Part shown: positions 35,055-47,600 of the stretch, piece after piece
How positions within the stretch are numbered: the first letter of the stretch is position 1
Layout of the letters: every line of letters begins with the position of its first letter
NCBI GenBank assembly: GCA_037074765.1
Contig: JBAMDO010000159.1
Span: 62,001 to 126,000 of the forward strand
Length of the DNA stretch: 64,000 nucleotides
DNA from: Mansonella perstans
Taxonomy: Eukaryota; Nematoda; Chromadorea; Rhabditida; Onchocercidae
Direction: 5' to 3'
Notes under the pieces: model-generated
The model's database searches: none
Seen by the model: only the letters and a program-made list of their open reading frames with translations
What the model was told of the DNA's origin: nothing
Position numbers and translations under genes: made by a program

Positions 35055-35228
35055 CTTAACTATTTCATATATCACTCCTGGTACGGAAAATTTCGGGATT
35101 CTTGTGAATATAAATATCCAAAAATCAATTGATATCATTGGTACGAATAAAATTTTAGCAAACACATTTTGAACACCAAATAGATAGCGAAGTAAATGGT
35201 TACAAGGAACAACGTAGTTGCAGGATTG
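35055..35228 (-). CDS. Orphan exon resembling a receptor TM1 exon
   Basis: A 174-nt exon with ACATAG acceptor and GTAGGA donor, phase 0 at both ends. It encodes two cysteines and then RYLFGVQNVFAKILFVPMIS with a hydrophobic helix and a basic end (FTRIPKF). The layout (short polar start, TM1, basic turn) is that of exon 2 in the receptor genes, but sequence identity is low. It lies just outside the left arm of the large inverted repeat. No other exon of its gene was identified. Confidence 0.35.
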
Positions 35229-35394
35229 CTATGTGAAAAGGAAACTACTATTAGCAACGAAAAATACCATTCATTATCATTTTCAATCACCAGTTCGGAA
35301 GCTGAAAAAGCTTCACTCTTATAATATTTATTTATCTAAAACTATTTTTCCGTCCTATTATCTTTGCAAAAAAATCATTTCCATTCATTTCTAG

Positions 35395-35521
35395 AATACG
35401 TTTGCAAAGAATGCGGGAGACCTGCAGCACTTTTCATCATGCAGTAATTTCAGCGATATTTCAATTACTTACAATCTCTTACACTGAAAGTATCAATCAT
35501 ATCTTTTCAATATTCAAATGA
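35395..35521 (+). CDS. Exon-like ORF paralogous to one in the repeat arm
   Basis: After ATTTCTAG the + strand encodes LQRMRETCSTFHHAVISAIF in an open frame to 35521. The start is similar to LQRMQWSIRNNPHYAIFQIS encoded at 36384-36497, also preceded by an acceptor (TTTTTTCAG). Two similar exons 1 kb apart suggest a small duplicated + strand gene, but the inverted repeat boundary (35473) falls inside this one. Function unknown. Confidence 0.25.
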
Positions 35522-36383
35522 AATAGGTAATTTGTCAATATTAAAATAGAAGTCAAATTACCAAGCAGTTAAAACAACGAATCTTCTGCTTCATAATTCC
35601 CAAGTTATTTATATCAAATTTTACTTAACAATTACAATAAATAACATACATCGTGAACTGAACAAGAAATGTATCATAATAATATCGCCATTTCTTGCTA
35701 TTGCTCACGGTAGTGTCGTAATTGATAAAATTATTTGTAAATTTTTATAAAAGTAAAAAAAAAAAAAAAAAAACTATTAAAATACCAAATAATATAAGAG
35801 AAACATTAAACAAACACTAAATTTCCATCCATAACATATCAATAAGCATAAATTTTGCATAGCGATTTGATGATATTCGTTGTGAGTCCATTTAATCATC
35901 TGATTACTTGATACTGATTAAAGCTACTGAATGTTTTCATTTCTTTAATTAAATTTACGTCAAAAAGGTGGAATTTTTTGACGGCAAACAAAAAATCATT
36001 TAAAAATTCCATTGCAAATTGAATTTTTCCAACTTATAGCTTTCTGAAGAAAAACCGTCCTTTGAATTCAACAGAAAAATATCCGTTTGTGTTTTTAATC
36101 TGCAACAAATTAATCAACTGTAGAAGTATCACCTTCGAAATTTGAATAAGTACAAATACTGGAAAGTGCACTTTAAATGCAACTGGCAAATAAGAAACAT
36201 TTTCAATAGGTAGCGAAGCAGACACTTTTAAGGAATACTGCAGTTGCAAAATAGCTATTCGGAAGGAAAACTATCAATAATCAGTTCGGAACAAAAGCAT
36301 AGTCAATTCTTTAATCAGTATCAAGTGATCAGACGTTTGCTCTTATGTTATCTGCTTTATCTCAAACTTTTTTGTTTTTTCAG

Positions 36384-36497
36384 TTGCAAAGAATGCAGTG
36401 GTCGATCCGAAATAATCCTCATTATGCTATATTTCAAATATCTTTCATGATGACAAGAATTGATGGTACAGAATGCGATGGAACTTTTGTCCATTAA
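36384..36497 (+). CDS. Exon-like ORF in left arm (copy in right arm)
   Basis: Opens after a strong acceptor (TTTTTTCAG) and encodes LQRMQWSIRNNPHYAIFQIS, then FMMTRIDGTECDGTFVH and TAA. Another open stretch after TGTTAG at 36550 (FFILRFDSAVVTDLSLDANL) may be a further exon, but phases do not join cleanly. The identical exon is on the minus strand of the right arm at about 41972-42085. Product unknown. Confidence 0.3.
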   Translation: MQRMQWSIRNNPHYAIFQISFMMTRIDGTECDGTFVH

Positions 36498-37116
36498 GTA
36501 ATTGTTGGCTTGTATAATTCTCTCTTATGCTTTTATTTTCCCATGTTAGACGGGTCCCATTCTTTATTCTGAGATTTGATAGCGCAGTAGTAACAGATCT
36601 TTCTTTAGATGCCAATTTGGTGATATGAAAACATTACTGTCTAGATTAATGATATTAAATCAGGAAGATTGCGATCTAAACATCCGTCACACTATTTGTT
36701 ACTATATTAATAACGCTGCGAGTTAGTGCGCTTGAAAAGCCAATCTCGCTATATTATTTCGAAAGTTTCATCACTTTCTTAAGTGTTACCATTTATTTCA
36801 GATATAACATCATAGTTTTTCGACATTCCGTACAGAAATGCGAATGGGATTAAAAAAGCAAATGATGGAATTTTACATGAACTTATGCGTACCTTAAGGT
36901 TCAGCAAATGTTGTTTTTTTTTGTACTTTTAGAAGTACCATAAAACATTACTTCCACACATATTCTGTTCAAAGAGCTTTGCTTCTACTTCAATTCCATC
37001 CATGGACCAGATCCAGAGCAAACAAATGCCATTAATTTTTAGCTTATACAAGTGAAAACAATTCAATATTGGAAGTCTTTCATAAGAGAAATATTCTACG
37101 TGAAGATAATTTACAG

Positions 37117-37422
37117 CTGTCAGGAATGTGCATATGTTTTTGCGCATTGTTGTTATCTGTCCTTGTTTACATCATTCTGATGTTTCATTTGTTGTACTCA
37201 ATAGCTGATTGCATGGAGATGTGTTTTCTTCTTCAGTTCCTTTCGTTTCATTGGCTCCGTATTTTCTGGCTGGTAATTACTTCTATTTTGATTATGACAA
37301 GTGTTGGCAATTTGATCGAATTTTCTTTCTGTCTATTAACTGAGGAAATTATGAGTAATTGTCAGACCATATTATCATTATCGGTGTCATTGAATTGTTT
37401 CTTTTTGTCATTTTTTGAGTGA
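37117..37422 (+). CDS. Hydrophobic ORF in left arm (multi-TM, unknown)
   Basis: After AATTTACAG the frame encodes about 100 residues with two or three strong membrane segments (ICFCALLLSVLVYIILMFHL and RIFWLVITSILIMTSVGNLI) before TGA. It does not align with the receptor exons. The right arm encodes the identical peptide at 41046-41351 on the minus strand. Either copy could be the terminal exon of a membrane protein gene carried by the repeat. Confidence 0.3.
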   Translation: MSGMCICFCALLLSVLVYIILMFHLLYSIADCMEMCFLLQFLSFHWLRIFWLVITSILIMTSVGNLIEFSFCLLTEEIMSNCQTILSLSVSLNCFFLSFFE

Positions 37423-37745
37423 TATTTTTTGCTTCAGTAGATTTGATTTTTTTTTCTATTCACAGCTTTATTTTGTTTTTGATTTCAAATGTTATTTCGA
37501 CAAGGTTCATGAAAAATCATAATTATTTTGTTGCAATCAATGACTAAAATATTTTATTAGGATTGCAATTAAAAAACTTTGAAAAGAACTGATTAACTGA
37601 TTTAGCCATTTTACAAATTAGTGCCCTTAAGTGGCTATATAATTATGATTAAGATACAGTGAGAAGCATTGATAAAAAATTCATAAAAAATTCTAAAAAT
37701 CCATTTGGTAATGGTAATTTTTATAACTGAACGTCGGAATAGAAG

Positions 37746-38203
37746 TAATTAGATGGTTTGTAGAATCTGCTTAATATATTTCGTATTATAGATACTGAAA
37801 TGAAGAATACAGCGTTATGTGTAGAAATCAGCGTACAAGATTGCACAATTGTACGAAATTTTCACGAGGAGATGATTCCGATGAATAAATGAAATAAATT
37901 TAATAAATTGGATGAACTTTGCCGCGAATTTTTCGTGTTCGGAAAATATGAAATTAATTGAATTTTTATTACCGATAGATTTTAAAGGGAACTTTGGAAA
38001 TTATTCGATCTGCCCATTAATTTGCTTTATTTTACTCCGGGAGATTCACTAAGTCTGTTTCTGTTCGTTATTTCACGACAATGCAGCGAGAACGTTCAAT
38101 TACAATGCCTTGATTTCTTTCATGCCTTTCAGCTATCTTCTCATTTTACTACCGTAATCTTATTGACTATTATTGCAGTATTATTGATATGAGGAAAAAT
38201 CAT
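37746..38203. other. Loop sequence between left arm and receptor copy C
   Basis: About 460 bp of single-copy AT-rich sequence at the 3' side of receptor copy C. No exon seen. Confidence 0.4.
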
Positions 38204-40265
38204 TCAGTTTAATGGCTGAACTTTTGTTGTATTCCATGTCTTTTGTTTTCGAAATATTGAAAGTACTGCATGACGATATGGTTCAAGCGCAATAATGGTA
38301 CTTAGACCAATGGCAATTGAATTTAGCTGAAGTAAAATGAAATTAAAAAATTTAATAGAACAAAAAGACCGCTAAAATAAAAATAAAAAATTTAAAAATT
38401 TTAAATGGGAATCATAATGAAAAAATGTCCAGCATTTTACCTCATGAAAAACATGAATCAACCTGCGAACAGTACTGTAGAAAAAAGCTTGCCGTAATTG
38501 GTGTTCGCATCCAGCATAGATGCAAATAATTGACATGAACGAGTAAACTGGAAAAATTCTTTATACTGATTATTTGATTATATTGATTTATGATTTTAAA
38601 TTAGATCATTTGTGCATTTATGATTAAATATTCGTAAAACTCACAACAACGGGGTAAAACAATAATTTCGGCTGCATAGCAGTAAATAACAAATGAAAAG
38701 AGTCGTCTGCGTCGTGATTTTGCAACAGAAGTTGCACTGACTCCGGCCGGTTTATATTTATAAATTACAGTGGATCCCTGTAGAAAAAACCAGCTGTTGT
38801 GCAAATTCAAATGTTGTTTAGACAAATGTATCGTTTCAGACTTATCTTTACTTAGGGTAATGCAAAATTTAACAAGATTTAACAATCTTAGAATTCAAAA
38901 ATTTTAAAATTTAAAATTGGATCAGCGTACTTGTTTTTACTTCATTTGTATTTGCAAATTTCCCGTAAATCTTTCTGGAATAACTTCAATTATGGAATCA
39001 GTCTGATGTTAACATTAAAATCGAAATCCAATCATTCTGTTGGTGCTTTGTTACTTTTTGATTTCTTTTTTTTTTTATAAGAATTTGGAAAACTGAACCA
39101 TTACAGCAACAGCAGATACCGCGACGAATAATGTCAGGTGCGTTAAATAATATGGAATGACAAATGAGAACTGCTTTATAATGAGGTCGATGGAAGTGTT
39201 CCATAGAAGCAACGAAATATGAAGAATGACGTAATGAAGTATCTGACTCCTGTAAATATTTCTGTTCGCGCAAAACTAATCATATTTTTAAAAGAAATAA
39301 AACTGATCACATTTTTAAAAAAAATAAAACTGAACACATATTTAAAAGAAACTGCTTTGAACTTTTTTTCTTTAAGAACTCACTTGTTCACGAAATGTTT
39401 CGCGTAAAAAATCGGATTCACATAAAGCAAGTAGCAAATAACAGCCGCATAAAGCGCTAAAGCATGAAACCAAACATTTCCGAAACTGAGGCATCGTCGA
39501 GCCCAACGCCGAATTTCATACCTGTAGAGAGTTTCATTTCCATTTTCATTAAACTATTGATTATCTACCATTCATAGCTTCTTCTGATTTATATGACTGA
39601 AATTTTTTTCAAATATTTTTGAGAATGATACTTGGAAATCTTGCATAATTATAATGTGTATCATCCCATAGAGGAAAATTGATAACATTTCTCCCTATGT
39701 TTCGACAAATAAAATTTCGACATAACAAATAAACCATTTAAGATGAAGCAAAACTAACAAGGTGATTTTACTTTCGCCTAAATTAGCGAAGAGATTCACA
39801 GCATTTATTATATCTACCGTAAGATCAGCTATAGTTATTATGGAGCAGACGGCCATTAAATTAAGTGTAAAATATTTGAATAGACCATCCTTCACTTTCG
39901 CAAGTGATAAATAAACCATAAATGGTATCATCATGAAGTCAGCCACCGTCGTAAGATATGAAACGATTTCCATGGTACCGTATAAGGCTGCTAAACAGAT
40001 AAGTTCTGTAAAGTCATATAATTCTTAGAATAAAAAAATCATTGGATTTTTGTAAGTTTTCGCCGTGTTATAAAATTTTTGCTTGAGAATTCATTAAACA
40101 ATAAGGATAAGATTTTATAATATAAAAGCAAATTTTAATTTGGAACTTACGACATGAAAGACCTTTTCCTGCACATACTGGTACATCGGTAATATTAATT
40201 TCGCCATGATCAAGGCTACCATTGCTATTATCGTTAAAAAATAGAGCAGTAGACATTTGTCGCAT
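38204..40265 (-). CDS. Nematode 7TM receptor, copy C (seven exons, 337 aa)
   Basis: Exons 40265-40151, 40005-39759, 39521-39384, 39249-39099, 38777-38645, 38547-38441 and 38326-38204 total 1014 nt and keep frame throughout. N-terminus: MRQMSTALFFNDNSNGSLDH with N-glycosylation sites. TM1 IVSYLTTVADFMMIPFMVYL, TM3 core FGNVWFHALALYAAVICYLL, TM5 FVIPYYLTHLTLFVAVSAVA, a third loop with AKSRRRRLFSF, TM6, and TM7 ending IIALEPYRHA before a tail of about 25 residues. It is clearly homologous to copy A over its length but well diverged, with four exons of identical size. The donor after exon 4 is GTTCAG, the weakest site. The gene occupies nearly the whole loop of the large inverted repeat. A G-protein-coupled chemosensory or peptide receptor is the likely role; ligand and family name are unknown. 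Confidence 0.75.
39283..39352. repeat. Three tandem ~27-bp units in receptor copy C intron 3
   Basis: The unit AAACTGATCACATTTTTAAA recurs three times with small changes (start of units near 39273, 39299 and 39327). It sits between exon 3 and exon 4 of copy C and is absent from copies A and B. Confidence 0.7.
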
Positions 40266-40722
40266 ATGGAATAAATATCAGATATTTTATCAGTTTCAGT
40301 TAGAAACCCGCTAAAAATGATTCTGGAAAAAATTAAAAAATGAATCGAATTTGAAGAAGTAAAATGACAATAATACAATGTGCGAAAATTGGAACTAGAT
40401 AAAAAATTATTTGCAACAAAAATACGAACAAGTAGTTGCATTCGTTGGAAAAACCGAAGCAACTTCTTACACAAATATTTTACTTCAAGCTGTATTGGAA
40501 AAGAATAACGCATATAGTTGCTTGAATTCTTTATTGTGCAATTAATTTACCATTGCAGTGGAAGTCTCAGACAGAATAAGTATCAGCTACTTCATTACAG
40601 TGATGTGCTATATTCCAAAGCATCGATTTTATTTCCTCAATATGTGAAAGTAATATTGACGTAAACGTTTAAAGCTTCTCTATCAGCAGTGTATCTAAGC
40701 CATCACGTTCGCGGTCGAATTG

Positions 40723-42997
40723 CTTCTATTCCGACGTTCAGTTATAAAAATTACCATTACCAAATGGATTTTTAGAATTTTTTATGAATTTTTTATCAAT
40801 GCTTCTCACTGTATCTTAATCATAATTATATAGCCACTTAAGGGCACTAATTTGTAAAATGGCTAAATCAGTTAATCAGTTCTTTTCAAAGTTTTTTAAT
40901 TGCAATCCTAATAAAATATTTTAGTCATTGATTGCAACAAAATAATTATGATTTTTCATGAACCTTGTCGAAATAACATTTGAAATCAAAAACAAAATAA
41001 AGCTGTGAATAGAAAAAAAAATCAAATCTACTGAAGCAAAAAATATCACTCAAAAAATGACAAAAAGAAACAATTCAATGACACCGATAATGATAATATG
41101 GTCTGACAATTACTCATAATTTCCTCAGTTAATAGACAGAAAGAAAATTCGATCAAATTGCCAACACTTGTCATAATCAAAATAGAAGTAATTACCAGCC
41201 AGAAAATACGGAGCCAATGAAACGAAAGGAACTGAAGAAGAAAACACATCTCCATGCAATCAGCTATTGAGTACAACAAATGAAACATCAGAATGATGTA
41301 AACAAGGACAGATAACAACAATGCGCAAAAACATATGCACATTCCTGACAGCTGTAAATTATCTTCACGTAGAATATTTCTCTTATGAAAGACTTCCAAT
41401 ATTGAATTGTTTTCACTTGTATAAGCTAAAAATTAATGGCATTTGTTTGCTCTGGATCTGGTCCATGGATGGAATTGAAGTAGAAGCAAAGCTCTTTGAA
41501 CAGAATATGTGTGGAAGTAATGTTTTATGGTACTTCTAAAAGTACAAAAAAAAACAACATTTGCTGAACCTTAAGGTACGCATAAGTTCATGTAAAAATT
41601 CCATCATTTGCTTTTTTAATCCCATTCGCATTTCTGTACGGAATGTCGAAAAACTATGATGTTATATCTGAAATAAATGGTAACACTTAAGAAAGTGATG
41701 AAACTTTCGAAATAATATAGCGAGATTGGCTTTTCAAGCGCACTAACTCGCAGCGTTATTAATATAGTAACAAATAGTGTGACGGATGTTTAGATCGCAA
41801 TCTTCCTGATTTAATATCATTAATCTAGACAGTAATGTTTTCATATCACCAAATTGGCATCTAAAGAAAGATCTGTTACTACTGCGCTATCAAATCTCAG
41901 AATAAAGAATGGGACCCGTCTAACATGGGAAAATAAAAGCATAAGAGAGAATTATACAAGCCAACAATTACTTAATGGACAAAAGTTCCATCGCATTCTG
42001 TACCATCAATTCTTGTCATCATGAAAGATATTTGAAATATAGCATAATGAGGATTATTTCGGATCGACCACTGCATTCTTTGCAACTGAAAAAACAAAAA
42101 AGTTTGAGATAAAGCAGATAACATAAGAGCAAACGTCTGATCACTTGATACTGATTAAAGAATTGACTATGCTTTTGTTCCGAACTGATTATTGATAGTT
42201 TTCCTTCCGAATAGCTATTTTGCAACTGCAGTATTCCTTAAAAGTGTCTGCTTCGCTACCTATTGAAAATGTTTCTTATTTGCCAGTTGCATTTAAAGTG
42301 CACTTTCCAGTATTTGTACTTATTCAAATTTCGAAGGTGATACTTCTACAGTTGATTAATTTTGTTGCAGATTAAAAACACAAACGGATATTTTTCTGTT
42401 GAATTCAAAGGACGGTTTTTCTTCAGAAAGCTATAAGTTGGAAAAATTCAATTTGCAATGGAATTTTTAAATGATTTTTTGTTTGCCGTCAAAAAATTCC
42501 ACCTTTTTGACGTAAATTTAATTAAAGAAATGAAAACATTCAGTAGCTTTAATCAGTATCAAGTAATCAGATGATTAAATGGACTCACAACGAATATCAT
42601 CAAATCGCTATGCAAAATTTATGCTTATTGATTTGTTATGGATGGAAATTTAGTGTTTGTTTAATGTTTCTCTTATATTATTTGGTATTTTAATAGTTTT
42701 TTTTTTTTTTTTTTTACTTTTATAAAAATTTACAAATAATTTTATCAATTACGACACTACCGTGAGCAATAGCAAGAAATGGCGATATTATTATGATACA
42801 TTTCTTGTTCAGTTCACGATGTATGTTATTTATTGTAATTGTTAAGTAAAATTTGATATAAATAACTTGGGAATTATGAAGCAGAAGATTCGTTGTTTTA
42901 ACTGCTTGGTAATTTGACTTCTATTTTAATATTGACAAATTACCTATTTCATTTGAATATTGAAAAGATATGATTGATACTTTCAGTGTAAGAGATT
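40723..42997. repeat. Right arm of the large inverted repeat (~2.27 kb)
   Basis: Reverse complement of 35473-37745 (see that entry). It starts at CTTCTATTCCGACGTTCAG and ends at CAGTGTAAGAGATT. The membrane-protein frame of the left arm is found here at 41046-41399 on the minus strand, and the exon-like frame at about 41972-42085. Confidence 0.9.
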
Positions 42998-44683
42998 ATT
43001 CACACTTGCCAGCTAATTAGAAAAACTAATTAACACAGATTTCAAGTAAACGAAGTAAACAGCTCGCCCAGTGCAATTAAAACATAGCTCTAATAATTAA
43101 TGTCTGATACTGGTTGTCTCTTTTTTTCGTAGCATCACTTGTTTGTAGATCGTTTCTATGTTTTCCGGCCTAATTAGAAGAAATACTTGTCGTAGTGATA
43201 TTAATTAACCTGTTAGTGATTATTTTCATAAACCTATTTTCATAAACCTATTATTTTCATAAACCTATTTTCTGATTATTTTCATATATTAGTGATTATT
43301 TTCATAAACCTATATTTTCACTTTGTTAGATTTCATGATCATTTCCTGGTTATTGCTACCCTAAGCAATATGCTTTTGAATTGCTTTGCTTGTCAAATTT
43401 CATTCAGCTGAAAAAATCTATGTGTTTTATACAGAAATGATTTTCTGGCCCATGATATAATATTAAGAACTTTTCAGTTTAAAACTTTTTGGAATGATTA
43501 GAGAGAAATCTCTTCCAAATTAGGCCGATTAATTGGCGTACGAAGAAAGCATCTTACTTGTCTCATTAAAACTACAGATCCCGAATTACAAGTTATGAGG
43601 AACATCCTGTAAGAAATATTCGCAAATCTTAAAATTATAATAGCTCAATTTTATCATTTCCATATATTTTGTTTATTATTTCAGTTTTTTGATTGACCGA
43701 AATATTATTAAAATATTAATTATTAGTCAAAATACTATCATCATTATTACTAGAAGTAAACCACGAAGAATCAGTATCAGCAGCTACTTGGATGACCATG
43801 TTGGTATTGATATGTAACAAAATACAAAAACAATTCGCATTTGAAAAATAATCATAGTATTGCAATTTAATCCTTCACGCATTGCATTAAGACTAATTTT
43901 TTATTTGAGCATTCAGACGATTCAGTGGAATCCCTGCATCAAACATTTTAAATAAAAATGTGCAAATTTCAAATTAACTGACAATGGCTGCGGTCGTACA
44001 GAAATAGAATTTATTCTAATTGAAAAAAAAAAAAAAAAAAAACAGCGGGAATTGGGCAAAATTGCAGTTCAGTGCTGATGGCAATTTCAAAATTTAAGTG
44101 TTGGCTTGAAATTATGAATATTCTAAACAGTACAAACAATCACATTTATTGTCAAAAATAACGATAATAAATAGCTGATGACAAAGATAATTAACAATAA
44201 TAAGAAGAATAAACGAATTTCCCGTTATCTTGTTAAAAGAAAAAGAAAACAAAGAGATATGATTTAAAAGAGAAGAAAGGAAAGAGAAAATAATGCATAT
44301 ATTTGATAATTCATTGCAAAGAAAGAAAGCAAGCAAAGTAATGAGGGCAATTTGATAATTAAACAAAAAATTAAGTGCGAAAAAACTGATAAAAAAATAA
44401 AATCAAAAAAAAATTAATAAAAGAAATTAAATCAATAAATAATTAAGGGATGGATGAAAACAAAAAACAATTGTTTATCGTTTGTTTCTTTTGCTTTAAA
44501 ATTGGAGTTAATTGAAAAAATGAAAGCAACAAGTAATTACTTTGAAAGCAACATAAAAAAAACAACTGCTTATAAAAAACACAACTTTATCTGTCATTCT
44601 CCCTTTAAAATTAAAATTACACAAAATTTGCAGCTTTTCATTGAACTTTCTGAAAAATTCCTCGAAAGATGAAAGTTAGTTGA
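42998..44683. other. Intergenic stretch with simple repeats
   Basis: Contains a tandem repeat at 43215-43320, an A run of about 20 at 44022-44042, and purine-rich sequence at 44150-44300. An 84-codon minus-strand open stretch at 44112-44366 is low-complexity hydrophobic sequence opposite a purine-rich tract, so I do not call it. Confidence 0.45.
43215..43320. repeat. Tandem repeat, core GATTATTTTCATAAACCTAT
   Basis: The core ATTTTCATAAACCTAT occurs four times within about 105 bp, with variable spacers (TTAGTGATT, TATT, TCTGATT). Confidence 0.7.
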
Positions 44684-47600
44684 TCAACTGAAGTTAGTTT
44701 CCGTTGAAACTTCACTTGAAAATTCACTACTAATTGTACAAGCCGTTGAACTTTTCCCGTTGTGATTACCAGCACTATTGCTATGATCGCAATCAACATC
44801 AATATCATTCGAAGCTATTTCCCGATCATTTTCACTAATCGTACGGCTAGAACTTTTCCGTTTTTCAGCTCCCAAACATCTGTAATTTAAACGAAAAGTT
44901 TTGACAAAAAAAAAATTTTACATATATCAATTTGATATGATTAAATTACAATCAAAAAAATAGAAAATCAAAACAAAAAAAGGCAATGTTTGAATTAATA
45001 TATTAAACCAAAATTTTGACAACTTAATTTAAAAATAAAGAAGTTGTAATCAACAAAATTTGAAAAATTTATTACTCTTGTAATTTTCCAATAGAATTTC
45101 GAGTAGTTGACCCAGAACTTATCATTGCCGTTGATGATGCTAATTTGCTACGATTAGAATAACTGCTGTTTTTTTCACTGTTATTAACACTAATCGATTT
45201 CTGTGCCAAATTTTGATTTTTTGATTTTGTTAATTGCCAATTATCATTTAACACTGTAATATCAGCAATATTTTTGTCTGAAAATAAATAAATTCCGAGA
45301 GTATTTGCATAAAATTTCTCAATACAATAAATACATACATTTTGCATCCTTTCAATCGAAAAATTTTTCACAGAAATTCAAAAATATAATTACAAACGAA
45401 AAATAGAATGTTAAAAGAATTTAGCAAAGGAATGAGTAATTTTGTTGATAGAACTGATGAAATTGTTAAATGTAAAAAAATTTGAAATATAAAAAAGTGG
45501 AAAAAAAAGAACACAAACCTATAGGTGATAACTGCGTATTAATCAAACGTTCATATGATCGATCTGATGGGATAGCCGATTTCCGACAAAGTCGTTCTAT
45601 CTTTCGTTTGGTATTTTTGGATGCATCATTCAGCGTTGTTGATTTTATCATATGCATCTTTTGTAATATTATTCTTTTTTGAGTAATTAATTGATCTAAT
45701 TTATGCAGCAATTGTTGCCGACAAATAACATTATAACTATCTGATGATTTACTGATAATATTGGTATAATGTTGATCGCAATGTTTATTTGGATCATTTC
45801 TAGATCTTGTCTTATTGCAGAGTTTTTCTACGCAGCATTTTGAATAATTATCGTTTAAATTAGCTAATCTCAACGTTGGTGACCTCCGATATATTGCTCT
45901 GTTGAAATATTTCGCACTTTTCCGCACTGGCTTCTTCGATAAATTAATCATTCCTTCTAATGGATTACCGGATTTAATTCGATTTGAATTTTTATTAATA
46001 ACTGATAATTTAATGCCTGAAATAGTAGAAATAAACTTGATAGGAATATTAATGAAGTAATGAATAAATAAAACATATGAAATGATCGAAATCAGATAAG
46101 CGATTAAAGGATAAGTTTTGGAAATAACTAATTAAGAATTAGAAATAATTATGGATTAAATCATCGTTATTATTTTTCATGTCATATTTTTGTTTTCGCC
46201 TGTTATTGTTATAATTCTTTATTATTTCTTCATCTTGTTATCACCATTATTATTCCACAGCCTGAAAATTTCCAAGATATACCGGACTGTTTCGGTAATT
46301 GATTTTTTTCGTTTGCAGCCAAAATATGGCTAATTATTTCAACAATCATTCCCGTCAAGTCTTGTCGAGAAATTCTTTTAGAAAATTGAACAGTTGTATC
46401 CTTCGTAACACGTTTTGTCCTTTCCTTTACCTGTGTCTGCTTATTCATCGTTTGCTGCTGTTTTGTCGAAAAGGATAGAAATAATTAAACATAAGTAATA
46501 AAAAAAGTAAAGAACAATGTGTTCTATTAATCACTTATAAGGGGATTTTGCTTGCATCAAGGAGTGCCAGAAATTACAAGAACAGAACATCATCAGGTGG
46601 TTCAAAAGGTGATATTTTAGTGAATTTGCTGGAAACAAAAATGATTATAAATAATTACAACTAGTGATTTCACTATTAAAATTTCTGAATTTGTTTCTGA
46701 TAATAGAAGATAAAACCAATCAAACAAATCATGAAAAAACTTTTTTTGCATTATTCAATTTAGTGAAAAGATTGCAAAAAAAAATCATGGATATTACTAA
46801 TATGATTTTTTTAACCAATTTCATTCTTTCCTATCATAATTTAAAATTTGAATTCATCTTAGAGATAATTACCATTCTTTATTATTATTTATATATAATT
46901 AGTGTATTACGAAAAAAAAAAAAAAAAAAAAAAAACAAATTTTAAAACTTGTATGGCAACATGTCGCATTTTTACAGCTGTTTGAAGTTTTTGATTCATC
47001 CGGCACCACTCTGTTTGAGTACTTCGATTAACGCCAAGAGTACTATGATGAAAAATTGTCGGATGTAAACGATCAACGTTAAAAATACACATTGCAACAC
47101 GTATATGCAAAATTTTCGATAAATTATCCAATGAATATAATTTCATAATTCCTTTGCATTTTGCCTCATCCTTAAAAATAATTCAAATAAAAGAATTCGG
47201 AACTCATTTTTTCTTAAAACATATTTTAAGTATTTGAATATTTGGAAATTAAAAATTTTGAAACATTTTTAAAGCTACAGAAAAACAATTTCTTTAAATG
47301 TAATTTCACTTGTTACACAGAAAGATTTGTGGAATATTTTTGCACAAAACGAAAATTTAAAAAATTCCGATATATTTACGAAAATTTTGGAGACAATAAT
47401 TTCCACAACTTTCACATTAAATAAAAAGAATGAAATGAAAAATAGTTTTTTTCTTAATTATTTTGATTCATTGAACTAATCTAACATTGCACAAATGAAA
47501 TGATTGATCGTTAAAGATCATCTTATTTTAGCTCGACGAAATGGTTCTGAGCTAACATTGAACGAATTAACTGATTTATCGATACAGATCCTACTTACTT

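Larger units (their letters stand above)
35473..37745. repeat. Left arm of the large inverted repeat (~2.27 kb)
   Basis: Reverse complement of 40723-42997. Wherever I compared the two strands base by base they agreed; the difference in length is one or two bases. Three pairs of open frames translate identically between arms, and even the run of 19 A/T has the same length. The outer end is AATCTCTTACACTGAAAG, the inner end TCGGAATAGAAG. Outside these points the flanks are unrelated. No target-site duplication is evident. Confidence 0.9.

Noticed and set aside
35473..42997. Reading the large inverted repeat as terminal inverted repeats of a giant DNA transposon
   Set aside because: No transposase, no target-site duplication and no typical terminal sequence; the loop holds a host-type receptor gene.
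44112..44366. 84-codon hydrophobic minus-strand frame
   Set aside because: It is the complement of a purine-rich low-complexity tract; Phe/Leu/Ser runs are a composition effect.
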